The position numbers and the translations under genes were made by a program. Positions 1 to 5,716 of a stretch of DNA of 7,647 nucleotides are shown here, piece after piece. The notes beneath the pieces are model-generated. The model saw nothing but the letters and a program-made list of their open reading frames with translations, made no database searches and was not told the DNA's origin. Numbering within the stretch: the stretch's first letter is position 1; each line of letters starts with the position of its first letter. Source of the DNA: an uncultured Ruminococcus sp. (lineage in GTDB: Bacteria; Bacillota; Clostridia; Oscillospirales; Acutalibacteraceae); contig CACYDO010000185.1 of assembly GCA_902773165.1 (NCBI GenBank), positions 1 to 7,647 on the forward strand. Reading direction: 5' to 3'.

Positions 1-122
1 GGAGAGCAATTCCCCGTTATTGTAAAGTCAAATCGAAACTGTCGGCGGTGACACGCCGCAAAATATACAAAATATCGCAAAGGTATGCAAATATATTTCT
101 CTTACCAATTCAGAAAATATTC

Positions 123-151
123 TTGATAAAAACAGCGCATTATGATAAAAT
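123..151 (+). promoter_or_regulatory. Sigma-A-type promoter for the transketolase genes
   Basis: TTGATA (123-128) and TAAAAT (146-151) are separated by 17 nt. A TG at 143-144 gives an extended -10 element (TGaTAAAAT). The predicted start of transcription is near 158, which leaves a leader of about 127 nt before the first transketolase gene. This is a match by eye to the consensus; no transcript data are available. Confidence 0.6.
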
Positions 152-198
152 GATACGGGATAATTTCGCGTTATACGATTTATACTGATTTAGTATTA

Positions 199-248
199 CG
201 GAATGTTATGCCGAATTCCGGTAATTGTTTTTCATCGGAATCCGGTAT
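199..248 (+). promoter_or_regulatory. Structured leader with alternative hairpins ahead of transketolase
   Basis: Bases 208-222 can pair with 234-248 to form a 15-position stem with one A-C mismatch (214/242) and two G-U wobbles, closing an 11-nt loop. The core segment ATTCCG (215-220) can instead pair perfectly with CGGAAT at 199-204, a second copy of the CGGAAT found at 236-241. The two pairings exclude each other. The large stem ends about 18 nt before the Shine-Dalgarno site. The pairing is seen in the sequence; a regulatory role is inferred. Confidence 0.45.
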
Positions 249-266
249 TTCGCAAAAATTCTTTTT

Positions 267-274
267 AGGAGATG
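267..274 (+). promoter_or_regulatory. Ribosome binding site of the first transketolase gene
   Basis: AGGAG at 267-271, extended by ATG at 272-274, matches the anti-Shine-Dalgarno sequence. It lies 10 to 13 nt before the ATG at 285. The ATG at 272 is followed directly by TAA and cannot be a start. This site places the start at 285, not at the in-frame TTG at 225, which lies inside the leader hairpin. Confidence 0.75.
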
Positions 275-284
275 TAAAGACGAT

Positions 285-1133
285 ATGAACTCAAACGAAA
301 AGCAAGAGCTTGAGATCCTTGCCTGCAAAGCCAGGATCTACGCTTTAGAGGGCATCTTTAATGCAAAGTCCGGTCACCCGGGCGGTTCGCTTTCAGCAGC
401 CGATATCTACACCTATCTCTATTACAGAGAGATGAACGTTGATCCTTCTGATCCGCATAACCCCGACAGGGATCGCTTTGTGCTTTCTAAAGGTCATTGC
501 TGCCCGTCGCTTTATGCAGTTCTTGCAATGAAGGGTTTTTTCTCTACAGAGGAATTGCCGAAGCTCAGAAAGGTCGGAGCAATGCTCCAGGGTCACCCTG
601 ATATGAAGAGCACGCCGGGTATCGACATGAGTTCAGGCTCACTCGGACAAGGCATATCCGCAGCATGCGGCATGGCTCTTGCCGGTAAGATCGACAATAA
701 GTCTTACAGAGTATATACGCTCCTCGGCGACGGCGAGTGCGAGGAGGGTCAGGTATGGGAGGCGCTGATGTTTGCTTCTCACAATAAGCTTGACAACCTT
801 ACGGTTATCATTGACTGCAACGGTCTTCAGATCGACGGACCTGTTGAAGAGGTAGGCGGCCTGGAGCCTCTCGACAAGAAGCTTGAAGCCTTTGGCTTTG
901 AGGTGTTCAAAATGGACGGTCATAACTTTGACGAGATCGAAGCAGCGATCACTGCGGCTAAAAATGTTTCCGGCAAGCCTGCTGCAATTATTGCAAAGAC
1001 AGTAAAGGGCAAGGGCGTTTCCTACATGGAAAATCAGGTCAACTGGCACGGTGCTGCTCCAAACGCAGAACAGTACGAGGTCGGAAGAAACGAGCTGCTT
1101 GAACAGCTCAAAGAGCTTGGAGGTGCGCTTTAA
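285..1133 (+). CDS. tkt: Transketolase, N-terminal (ThDP pyrophosphate-binding) subunit
   Basis: This encodes 282 residues, the usual size of the N-terminal half of a split transketolase. Paired with the next gene product it transfers two-carbon ketol units between sugar phosphates in the non-oxidative pentose phosphate pathway, in the cytoplasm. Visible motifs are SGHPGGS (residues 29-35), LSKGHC (67-72), LQGHPD (101-106) with the following STPGID, GSLGQG (118-123), and the ThDP/Mg2+ motif GDGECEEG (148-155) running to N179 of the sequence DCNG. VKGKGV and NWHGAAP near the end are also typical of the family. The start at 285 follows a good Shine-Dalgarno site; extension to 225 would enter the leader hairpin. 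The stop overlaps the next start (TAATG), so the two halves should be made in similar amounts. Some split transketolase-like pairs act on other sugars (for example apulose phosphate), but nothing here suggests that, so central metabolism is the simplest reading. Confidence 0.96.
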   Translation: MNSNEKQELEILACKARIYALEGIFNAKSGHPGGSLSAADIYTYLYYREMNVDPSDPHNPDRDRFVLSKGHCCPSLYAVLAMKGFFSTEELPKLRKVGAMLQGHPDMKSTPGIDMSSGSLGQGISAACGMALAGKIDNKSYRVYTLLGDGECEEGQVWEALMFASHNKLDNLTVIIDCNGLQIDGPVEEVGGLEPLDKKLEAFGFEVFKMDGHNFDEIEAAITAAKNVSGKPAAIIAKTVKGKGVSYMENQVNWHGAAPNAEQYEVGRNELLEQLKELGGAL

Positions 1134-2074
1134 TGGCAGAGATGGTAGTAAAGGCTACGAGAGAGAGCTTCGGCGAGGCTCTCTGTGAGCTTGCAAAAAC
1201 AAATAAAGATATCGTTGTTCTTGATGCAGACCTTGCGGCTGCAACAAAAACATCTATTTTCCAGAAGGCATATCCCGAGCGCTTTTTCGACTGCGGTATC
1301 GCAGAAGGAAATATGATCGGCGTTGCAGCAGGTCTTGCGGCAAGCGGAAAGATCCCGTTCGCAGCTTCGTTCGCTATGTTCGCAACAGGCAGAGCCTTTG
1401 AGCAGATCAGAAATTCCGTTGCATATCCGAAGCTTAACGTTAAAATAGCAGGCTCTCACGCAGGTATTTCTACAGGTGAAGACGGCGCTACTCACCAGTG
1501 CCTGGAGGATATCGCGATCATGCGCGCTATTCCGAACATGACTGTTATCAATCCTGCCGATCACTACGAAATGCTCGGCGCTGTTAAGGCTGCTTTGGAG
1601 CTTGACGGTCCTGTTTACATTCGTTTGGGCAGACTTGCTATTCCCAGCGTTAACAATAACGATGATTATAAATTCGAGCTTGGCAAGGGTGTTACTCTCC
1701 GCGAGGGCAATGACGTAACTATCATTGCAACAGGCCTTGTTGTAAGAGAAGCTGTTCTTGCGGCTGACAGCCTTAAGGAGCAGGGAATCAATGCAAGAGT
1801 GGTAAATATCCACACGATCAAGCCTATCGACGAGGACATCATTGTTAAGGCAGCTAAGGAAACAGGCAGGATCATCACATTTGAGGAGCATAACGTTATC
1901 GGCGGTCTGGGTGACGCGGTTATTTCCGTAGTTTCCGAGAAGTGCCCTGTTCCCGTTAAGAAGTGCGGCGTACAGGATCGTTTTGGCTACTCCGGTCCCG
2001 CGAAGGAGCTTCTTGAGATATTCGGCTTCACAGCGCCCGGTATAGAGAAGGAAGTTAAGAGCTTTATCGGCTGA
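1133..2074 (+). CDS. tkt: Transketolase, C-terminal (pyrimidine-binding) subunit
   Basis: This encodes 313 residues, the partner of the preceding subunit; the two chains together equal one full-length transketolase. The pyrimidine-binding domain fills about residues 5-170. The GIAEGNM segment (55-61) carries E58, placed as the glutamate that activates ThDP in this superfamily. FAMFATGRAFEQIRN (80-94) follows. GEDGATHQ (115-122) includes a conserved histidine, H121. The C-terminal transketolase domain covers about 185-305 and contains VNIHTIKPID and TFEEHNVIGGLG. The ATG shares its A with the upstream TAA stop, and GGAGG at 1119-1123 sits 9 nt before it, so translation is probably coupled. DXS and pyruvate dehydrogenase beta chains share this fold, but the length and the split partner favour transketolase. 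A terminator follows at 2151-2188. Confidence 0.96.
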   Translation: MAEMVVKATRESFGEALCELAKTNKDIVVLDADLAAATKTSIFQKAYPERFFDCGIAEGNMIGVAAGLAASGKIPFAASFAMFATGRAFEQIRNSVAYPKLNVKIAGSHAGISTGEDGATHQCLEDIAIMRAIPNMTVINPADHYEMLGAVKAALELDGPVYIRLGRLAIPSVNNNDDYKFELGKGVTLREGNDVTIIATGLVVREAVLAADSLKEQGINARVVNIHTIKPIDEDIIVKAAKETGRIITFEEHNVIGGLGDAVISVVSEKCPVPVKKCGVQDRFGYSGPAKELLEIFGFTAPGIEKEVKSFIG

Positions 2075-2080
2075 TTACCG

Positions 2081-2118
2081 ATTGGTTCATGTGACCAATA
2101 ACAAGCGGTGCACATGAA
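2081..2118 (+). other. 3' UTR hairpin, possible H-type pseudoknot
   Basis: Two structures are possible just after the transketolase stop. One is a hairpin: TTCATGTG (2086-2093) with CACATGAA (2111-2118), extended by ACC (2094-2096) with GGT (2107-2109) and a single bulged G at 2110. The other is a pseudoknot: ATTGGT (2081-2086) with ACCAAT (2094-2099) closes a 7-nt loop, and all seven loop bases (2087-2093) pair with 2111-2117. The pairing was checked base by base; its function is unknown. An A-run follows the hairpin, not a T-run, so it is not itself a standard terminator. An AT-only inverted repeat (2126-2133 with 2140-2147) lies between it and the true terminator. Confidence 0.4.
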
Positions 2119-2150
2119 AAAATTTAAAAAATAATAATATATTTTTTATA

Positions 2151-2188
2151 AAAACGCCTTGTTTCACTATTGAAACAGGGCGTTTTTT
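2151..2188 (+). terminator. Rho-independent terminator of the transketolase operon
   Basis: A 16-bp stem is formed by 2151-2166 and 2171-2186, with one G-U pair and a CTAT loop at 2167-2170. A run of six T residues (2183-2188) follows the GGGCG of the 3' arm. The A-run before the stem makes it partly bidirectional. It lies 77 nt after the transketolase stop codon. Confidence 0.9.
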
Positions 2189-2198
2189 GTGATAAGAT
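2170..2198 (+). promoter_or_regulatory. Predicted promoter of the dockerin protein gene, overlapping the terminator
   Basis: TTGAAA (2170-2175) and TAAGAT (2193-2198) are 17 nt apart. TG at 2190-2191 gives an extended -10 (TGaTAAGAT). The -35 box lies in the loop and 3' arm of the terminator stem. Transcription would begin near 2205, giving a leader of about 52 nt. A weaker alternative is TTGTTT (2209-2214) with TATTAT (2231-2236). Confidence 0.5.
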
Positions 2199-2211
2199 TA
2201 CATTGAGGTTG

Positions 2212-2250
2212 TTTTTTTATTTTATTATTTTATTATTTTTAAACGAGGTG
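2212..2250 (+). promoter_or_regulatory. U-rich leader and ribosome binding site of the dockerin protein gene
   Basis: Bases 2212-2243 contain no G or C and include two exact copies of an 8-bp unit, TTTTATTA (2220-2227 and 2228-2235). GAGGTG (2245-2250) is the Shine-Dalgarno site, 6 nt before the ATG at 2257. This fixes the start at 2257; an in-frame TTG at 2170 lies inside the terminator and has no ribosome site. The unstructured U-rich stretch should leave the site open to ribosomes, which is an inference. Confidence 0.65.
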
Positions 2251-2256
2251 AATTAT

Positions 2257-5200
2257 ATGAAGAAAAAGAACATCGTTATGAGCATGATTTGTTCGGCGGC
2301 TATTCTGTCGAATATGTTCATGGCGGCAGCGCTGCCTGCTTCGGCAGATGAGGCTGAAAAAATACGCACATTTACCTTTACCAACGACGGTATCAAAACC
2401 GACGATGACGGCGACGGCGCAAAGATCGACGGCACTTCTCTTACGATCAGTAAGTACGGCTACTATCGTGTGACAGGCTCATGCGAGGACGGCAGCATCA
2501 AGGTGAAAAAAGGAGTAAGCGCGATTGTTGAGCTTAACGACCTTACCTTGAAAAGCGAATCAAGCGCACCGCTTGTCTGCGCAAAGAACTCTAATGCGGA
2601 TATCATCGTAAAAGGCAAGGTAGCTCTTGAGGATACCGTTAAGAACAGCGAGGACTATTGGCTCGATCAGGGCAAGACCGAGGACGATGAAGAGGTAGAT
2701 AACGCAGAAAACGCAGTTATCAAGCTCAAAGGCGCTTCAAAGGTCAATTTCAGTGGCGACGGTGAGCTTACTGTCACGGCTCATGCCAAGAATGGCATCA
2801 AGTCGGGCGCAACGCTTGACGCGGAGCTGGAAGAGGAGCTTGCCGCAGATCCGGAAAGCGATTATTTCGCTTCTCTGACAATGAACGAGCTTACTGTGAA
2901 TATCGACACGACAGACGTTTATATCCCCGAATCCGACGATTCTACAGGCAGCGCCATTGAAGATATTTTTGGTCAGTGGGGCGGCGGTATGCAGGAGAAT
3001 TCCACTAATACATACGGCGACGGCATTAACGCCGAAAGCTGCTTGAATATCGAAAGCGGCGTTTATAACATCAATGCAGGTGACGACGCTATCCACTGCG
3101 ACTATACGCTCAACATAGGCACGGAGGACGGAGAAAATGACGCTCTCGATATCAATATTGAGCAGTGCAACGAGGGTATTGAAGCTCCGAATCTCAATTT
3201 CTACAGCGGCGATATCGACATAAACGCGTCCGACGACGCTATCAACGCTGCTAACAGCGATCTTACAGCTCAGAGCTATCAGTTTGAGCTTAATTTCTAC
3301 GGCGGCGATATCTACGCTGCAAGCACGGGCGATGATTCTATCGACTCAAACGGCAGGATCAATTCCTACGGCGGCAAGATCATTGCGATCGCAGGCCCTA
3401 ACGGAAACGCCTTTGACACAGGTCTTGACGATGACAAGAGCGTTGACGATTCGTTCAATATCTACGGCGGAACGATCTTAGGTATCGGTCAGACAAACAT
3501 GGCTGTACAGCCGAGCAGCGCTTCTACTCAGGGCTGGGCAGTATGGTCAGGCGGAAACAGCGGCAGAGACGGTGATTGGACCCGTCCCGGCAGTAAAAGC
3601 AGTCTGAACGGCTCGGGAGAAGCTTTTGATAATGATTTCAAACGCCCCACTATGCCTGATATTGACTTCGAACCCGTTGAGGTGGATGTAGATGACAGCT
3701 TTGGCGATTTCAAACGCCCCACTATGCCTGATATTGACTTCGAAGCTGTTGAGGTAGATGTAGATGACAGCTTTGGCGATTTTGAACGCCCCACTATGCC
3801 CGGCTTTGATCTGTGGGGAGATAACGAGAAAAGCTACGGATTATTTACAAAAGAAACAGCAGGCAAGCTGACTCTTACAAGCGGCGAAACAACGGGGATC
3901 GCCGTAGGAAATGCGCCGAACGTTAAAGCGAAGAGCGATGTTAAGGTCATTTATGACGGTGAAACGGAGCTTATCGGAACAAAGGCTGTAAATTCCGCAA
4001 ATTACGTGATCTTCTCAGGTAAGGTCGGTGAGCAGGAGGATAAAAACACCGATACGGCAGAGGAAAGCACCGCAAAGTATACAGCATCGTTTGATATCAA
4101 AAACGGCAGCATTACTGTTTTCACAGACGGTACTTATCAAAGCGCCGTTCAGAATCAAACAACGACAAATGCTGTTATCGCAAAGGATACTACTGACAAA
4201 AAAGAATCCGTTACATTTGCCGTAGTTCCCGATGTTGGCTACGAGCTTACAGAAGAAAACATCAAAATCGAAGGTAAGTACGGCGAAATTCAGAATGTGG
4301 GTGACTGGACGAGCAATATCTATACGTACAAGGTCACAGACGTTGAAAGTGACCTTAAAATAACGATCACTCCCACAGAAGCTCAGGCAAAGGAAGAAGA
4401 CGGACATAAAGTTACCTTCGAGATTGAGAACGGCACGGTTACACTTTATACAAGCATGCTTACAGAGGGTGGAATCCCGAATCAGACGTATGGCTATACA
4501 TATGAAGATTTTTGGTCTATGTTTACCGAGCCAGACCGAAATTCATACGAGCATCTCTATTTCACAGTTGTTCCCAACGACGGCTATGCACTCGAAAGCG
4601 TTGATGATATCACTGTAGAGGGAACAGCCACGGGTATCAGAGATACACACAATGAAATGTTCGACAAAGCTGTCGTTTACGAGGTTTACGGTGTAGAAGG
4701 CGACGTTGTTGTAAAGATCAAGCTCACACCCACAGGCGAAGCGCCTTCAACCGACACGAAATCATCTGATACGGAAACACCCGACACCGAAACCCCGGAT
4801 ACAGATACGCCTGATACGGAAACACCAGATACAGAAACAGATACTCCCGACGCTCCCGAAAGCTTTACAGGTACATTCGTTGTTGAGGGCGGCAATGCTT
4901 CTATAACTACGTATAAAACTCAGGATTACACGCAGGGCGAGGAGAATCAGACCTCGGCTGTTGCGCGCGATTCCAAGACAGGCGAGATAATGACGGACGG
5001 CTCCGGTCAGATCAACTTTACCGTAGTTCCCGAAAAGGGCTATAAGGTTGAAAGTGTAACTGCAACAGAGGGCGCTTACAAGAACGTAAAGGGTCCCGAT
5101 GATACCGGACTTGAAAACACATACAGAGTTACAAAGATCACCGATAACCTTACGATCACTGTAACTCTTGCAAAGGATTCGGAAACTACCGAACCCGAAA

Positions 5201-5592
5201 CGGATACAACAGAACCCGACACCGATACAACGAAGCCCGATACAGATACAACAGAACCCGATACCGATACGACGAAGCCCGATACCGATACATCTGAACC
5301 CGGAACAGATACAGAGCCTGCTTCCGATACAGATGACGGTGAGAAAAAAGACACAGTAAGCATACTCTACGGCGATATCGACCTGGACGGTCAGGTAACT
5401 TCGGCAGACGCGCTCCTTCTTCTTCGTCACTCCAGCGGACTTACAACGCTGACAGTAGGCAATCTCCAGGGCGCAGACGTTAACCAGGATAAGGCATATG
5501 ACAGTGCAGACGCTCTCCTTATCCTGCGCTTCTCGGCAGGTCTCAGCGATGAAGGCTCGCTGGCAGGAGTTAAAGTGACAACCACAATTTAA
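2257..5592 (+). CDS. Secreted dockerin protein with Cthe_2159-type carbohydrate-binding beta-helix
   Basis: This encodes 1111 residues. Residues 1-30 are a Sec signal peptide (KKK, hydrophobic core, cleavage after ASA). About 35-430 resembles the Cthe_2159 family (Pfam carbohydrate-binding domain), parallel beta-helices that bind calcium and polysaccharide. The signs are repeated Asp-rich turns: GDGIN (254-258), GDDAI (275-279), NEGIE (305-309), SDDAI (325-329), GDDSI (358-362), GNAFDTG (383-389), and SSASTQG (420-426) near its end. Residues 460-515 hold a 24-residue tandem repeat inside an acidic insert. Three related domains of about 100 residues follow (about 607-708, 717-828, 871-973). 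Asp/Thr/Pro/Glu linkers cover 829-868 and 974-1028. A type I dockerin closes the protein, with calcium loops at 1040-1051 and 1074-1085. No catalytic domain is recognised. By inference it is an extracellular polysaccharide binder that docks onto a cohesin-bearing scaffold. It has its own promoter and terminator-like hairpin. The ligand is not determined. Confidence 0.93.
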   Translation: MKKKNIVMSMICSAAILSNMFMAAALPASADEAEKIRTFTFTNDGIKTDDDGDGAKIDGTSLTISKYGYYRVTGSCEDGSIKVKKGVSAIVELNDLTLKSESSAPLVCAKNSNADIIVKGKVALEDTVKNSEDYWLDQGKTEDDEEVDNAENAVIKLKGASKVNFSGDGELTVTAHAKNGIKSGATLDAELEEELAADPESDYFASLTMNELTVNIDTTDVYIPESDDSTGSAIEDIFGQWGGGMQENSTNTYGDGINAESCLNIESGVYNINAGDDAIHCDYTLNIGTEDGENDALDINIEQCNEGIEAPNLNFYSGDIDINASDDAINAANSDLTAQSYQFELNFYGGDIYAASTGDDSIDSNGRINSYGGKIIAIAGPNGNAFDTGLDDDKSVDDSFNIYGGTILGIGQTNMAVQPSSASTQGWAVWSGGNSGRDGDWTRPGSKSSLNGSGEAFDNDFKRPTMPDIDFEPVEVDVDDSFGDFKRPTMPDIDFEAVEVDVDDSFGDFERPTMPGFDLWGDNEKSYGLFTKETAGKLTLTSGETTGIAVGNAPNVKAKSDVKVIYDGETELIGTKAVNSANYVIFSGKVGEQEDKNTDTAEESTAKYTASFDIKNGSITVFTDGTYQSAVQNQTTTNAVIAKDTTDKKESVTFAVVPDVGYELTEENIKIEGKYGEIQNVGDWTSNIYTYKVTDVESDLKITITPTEAQAKEEDGHKVTFEIENGTVTLYTSMLTEGGIPNQTYGYTYEDFWSMFTEPDRNSYEHLYFTVVPNDGYALESVDDITVEGTATGIRDTHNEMFDKAVVYEVYGVEGDVVVKIKLTPTGEAPSTDTKSSDTETPDTETPDTDTPDTETPDTETDTPDAPESFTGTFVVEGGNASITTYKTQDYTQGEENQTSAVARDSKTGEIMTDGSGQINFTVVPEKGYKVESVTATEGAYKNVKGPDDTGLENTYRVTKITDNLTITVTLAKDSETTEPETDTTEPDTDTTKPDTDTTEPDTDTTKPDTDTSEPGTDTEPASDTDDGEKKDTVSILYGDIDLDGQVTSADALLLLRHSSGLTTLTVGNLQGADVNQDKAYDSADALLILRFSAGLSDEGSLAGVKVTTTI
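3634..3801 (+). repeat. 72-bp in-frame tandem repeat
   Basis: Two full 72-bp copies (3634-3705 and 3706-3777) differ at only three bases, followed by a partial, more diverged copy (3778-3801). Each encodes 24 residues beginning DFKRPTMPDIDFE and ending VDVDDSFG. One of the differences changes Pro to Ala. The near identity points to a recent duplication within the secreted protein gene. Confidence 0.95.
4768..4851 (+). repeat. 15-bp tandem repeats encoding a DTETP linker
   Basis: Four 15-bp units (4768-4827) encode DTETP or DTDTP, followed by a less regular DTETDTP stretch. This is a flexible acidic linker between the second and third copies of the unnamed domain. Such linkers are common in cellulosomal proteins of ruminococci. 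Confidence 0.9.
5185..5310 (+). repeat. 21-bp tandem repeats encoding a TTEPDTD/TTKPDTD linker
   Basis: There are six 21-bp units: TTEPETD, TTEPDTD, TTKPDTD, TTEPDTD, TTKPDTD and TSEPGTD. The middle four alternate Glu and Lys, giving a 42-bp higher-order period. They form the linker between the last unnamed domain and the dockerin. Confidence 0.95.
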
Positions 5593-5618
5593 ATTAATTG
5601 CATAAACATACCCTGAAT

Positions 5619-5657
5619 ACACAGCACAGCCCTCATATGTGTGGAGCTGTGCTGTGT
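5619..5657 (+). terminator. Perfect 12-bp hairpin, probable terminator
   Basis: ACACAGCACAGC (5619-5630) pairs perfectly with 5646-5657 around a 15-nt loop, starting 27 nt after the dockerin gene stop. The stem is followed by TGTTGAC, not a clean T-run, so termination may be incomplete or Rho- or NusA-assisted. The -35 box of the next gene starts three bases after the stem. Confidence 0.6.
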
Positions 5658-5659
5658 TG

Positions 5660-5689
5660 TTGACAAATATTATTCTGAATAACTATAAT
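5660..5689 (+). promoter_or_regulatory. Consensus sigma-A promoter of the CAP protein gene
   Basis: TTGACA (5660-5665) and TATAAT (5684-5689) both match the consensus exactly, with an 18-nt spacer. Transcription is predicted to begin at about 5695-5697, only about 20 nt before the ATG. This is the strongest promoter match in the window. Confidence 0.8.
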
Positions 5690-5696
5690 AACACAG

Positions 5697-5703
5697 AGGG
5701 GAG
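5697..5703 (+). promoter_or_regulatory. Ribosome binding site of the CAP protein gene
   Basis: AGGGGAG at 5697-5703 precedes the ATG at 5717 by 13 nt, which is long spacing. If the promoter call is right, this site is within a few bases of the 5' end of the transcript. No better in-frame start is seen, and the ATG begins a clear signal peptide. Confidence 0.6.
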
Positions 5704-5716
5704 ATTTATCCTAAGC

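Larger units (their letters stand above)
1..284. other. Non-coding or decayed region upstream of the transketolase pair
   Basis: No intact gene is visible in this stretch. It is AT-rich apart from a small GC hairpin (CGGCG at 43-47 with CGCCG at 54-58) that has no T-run after it, so it is not an obvious terminator. Frame 2 from 26 to the TGA at 143-145 has codon use that looks protein-like but no start codon. Frame 1 from base 1 is open to a TGA at 49-51. Together they could be the frameshifted end of an upstream gene. The right-hand part holds the promoter and structured leader described separately. Confidence 0.5.

Noticed and set aside
43..58. GC hairpin as a terminator of an upstream gene
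   Set aside because: Only a 5-bp stem with no T-run on either strand.
225..284. Longer N-terminus for the first transketolase subunit from a TTG at 225
   Set aside because: The TTG lies in the leader hairpin with no ribosome site; the ATG at 285 has one and gives the normal family length.
1130..1891. Long reverse-strand open frame (253 codons) opposite the second transketolase gene
   Set aside because: It lies wholly opposite a clear conserved gene, its translation is Cys/Ser/Leu-rich with no recognisable domain, and no ribosome site was noted.
2170..2256. Longer N-terminus for the dockerin protein from a TTG at 2170
   Set aside because: It starts inside the terminator stem; the ATG at 2257 has GAGGTG at proper spacing and begins a normal signal peptide.
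3634..3801. CRISPR array or mobile-element repeats
   Set aside because: The 72-bp units are directly abutting, in frame and without spacers, so they are coding tandem repeats.
4762..5622. Reverse-strand open frame of 286 codons
   Set aside because: It is the mirror of the Asp/Thr/Pro repeat linkers and dockerin; the low-complexity repeats keep the other strand free of stops. It would also begin inside the downstream hairpin.
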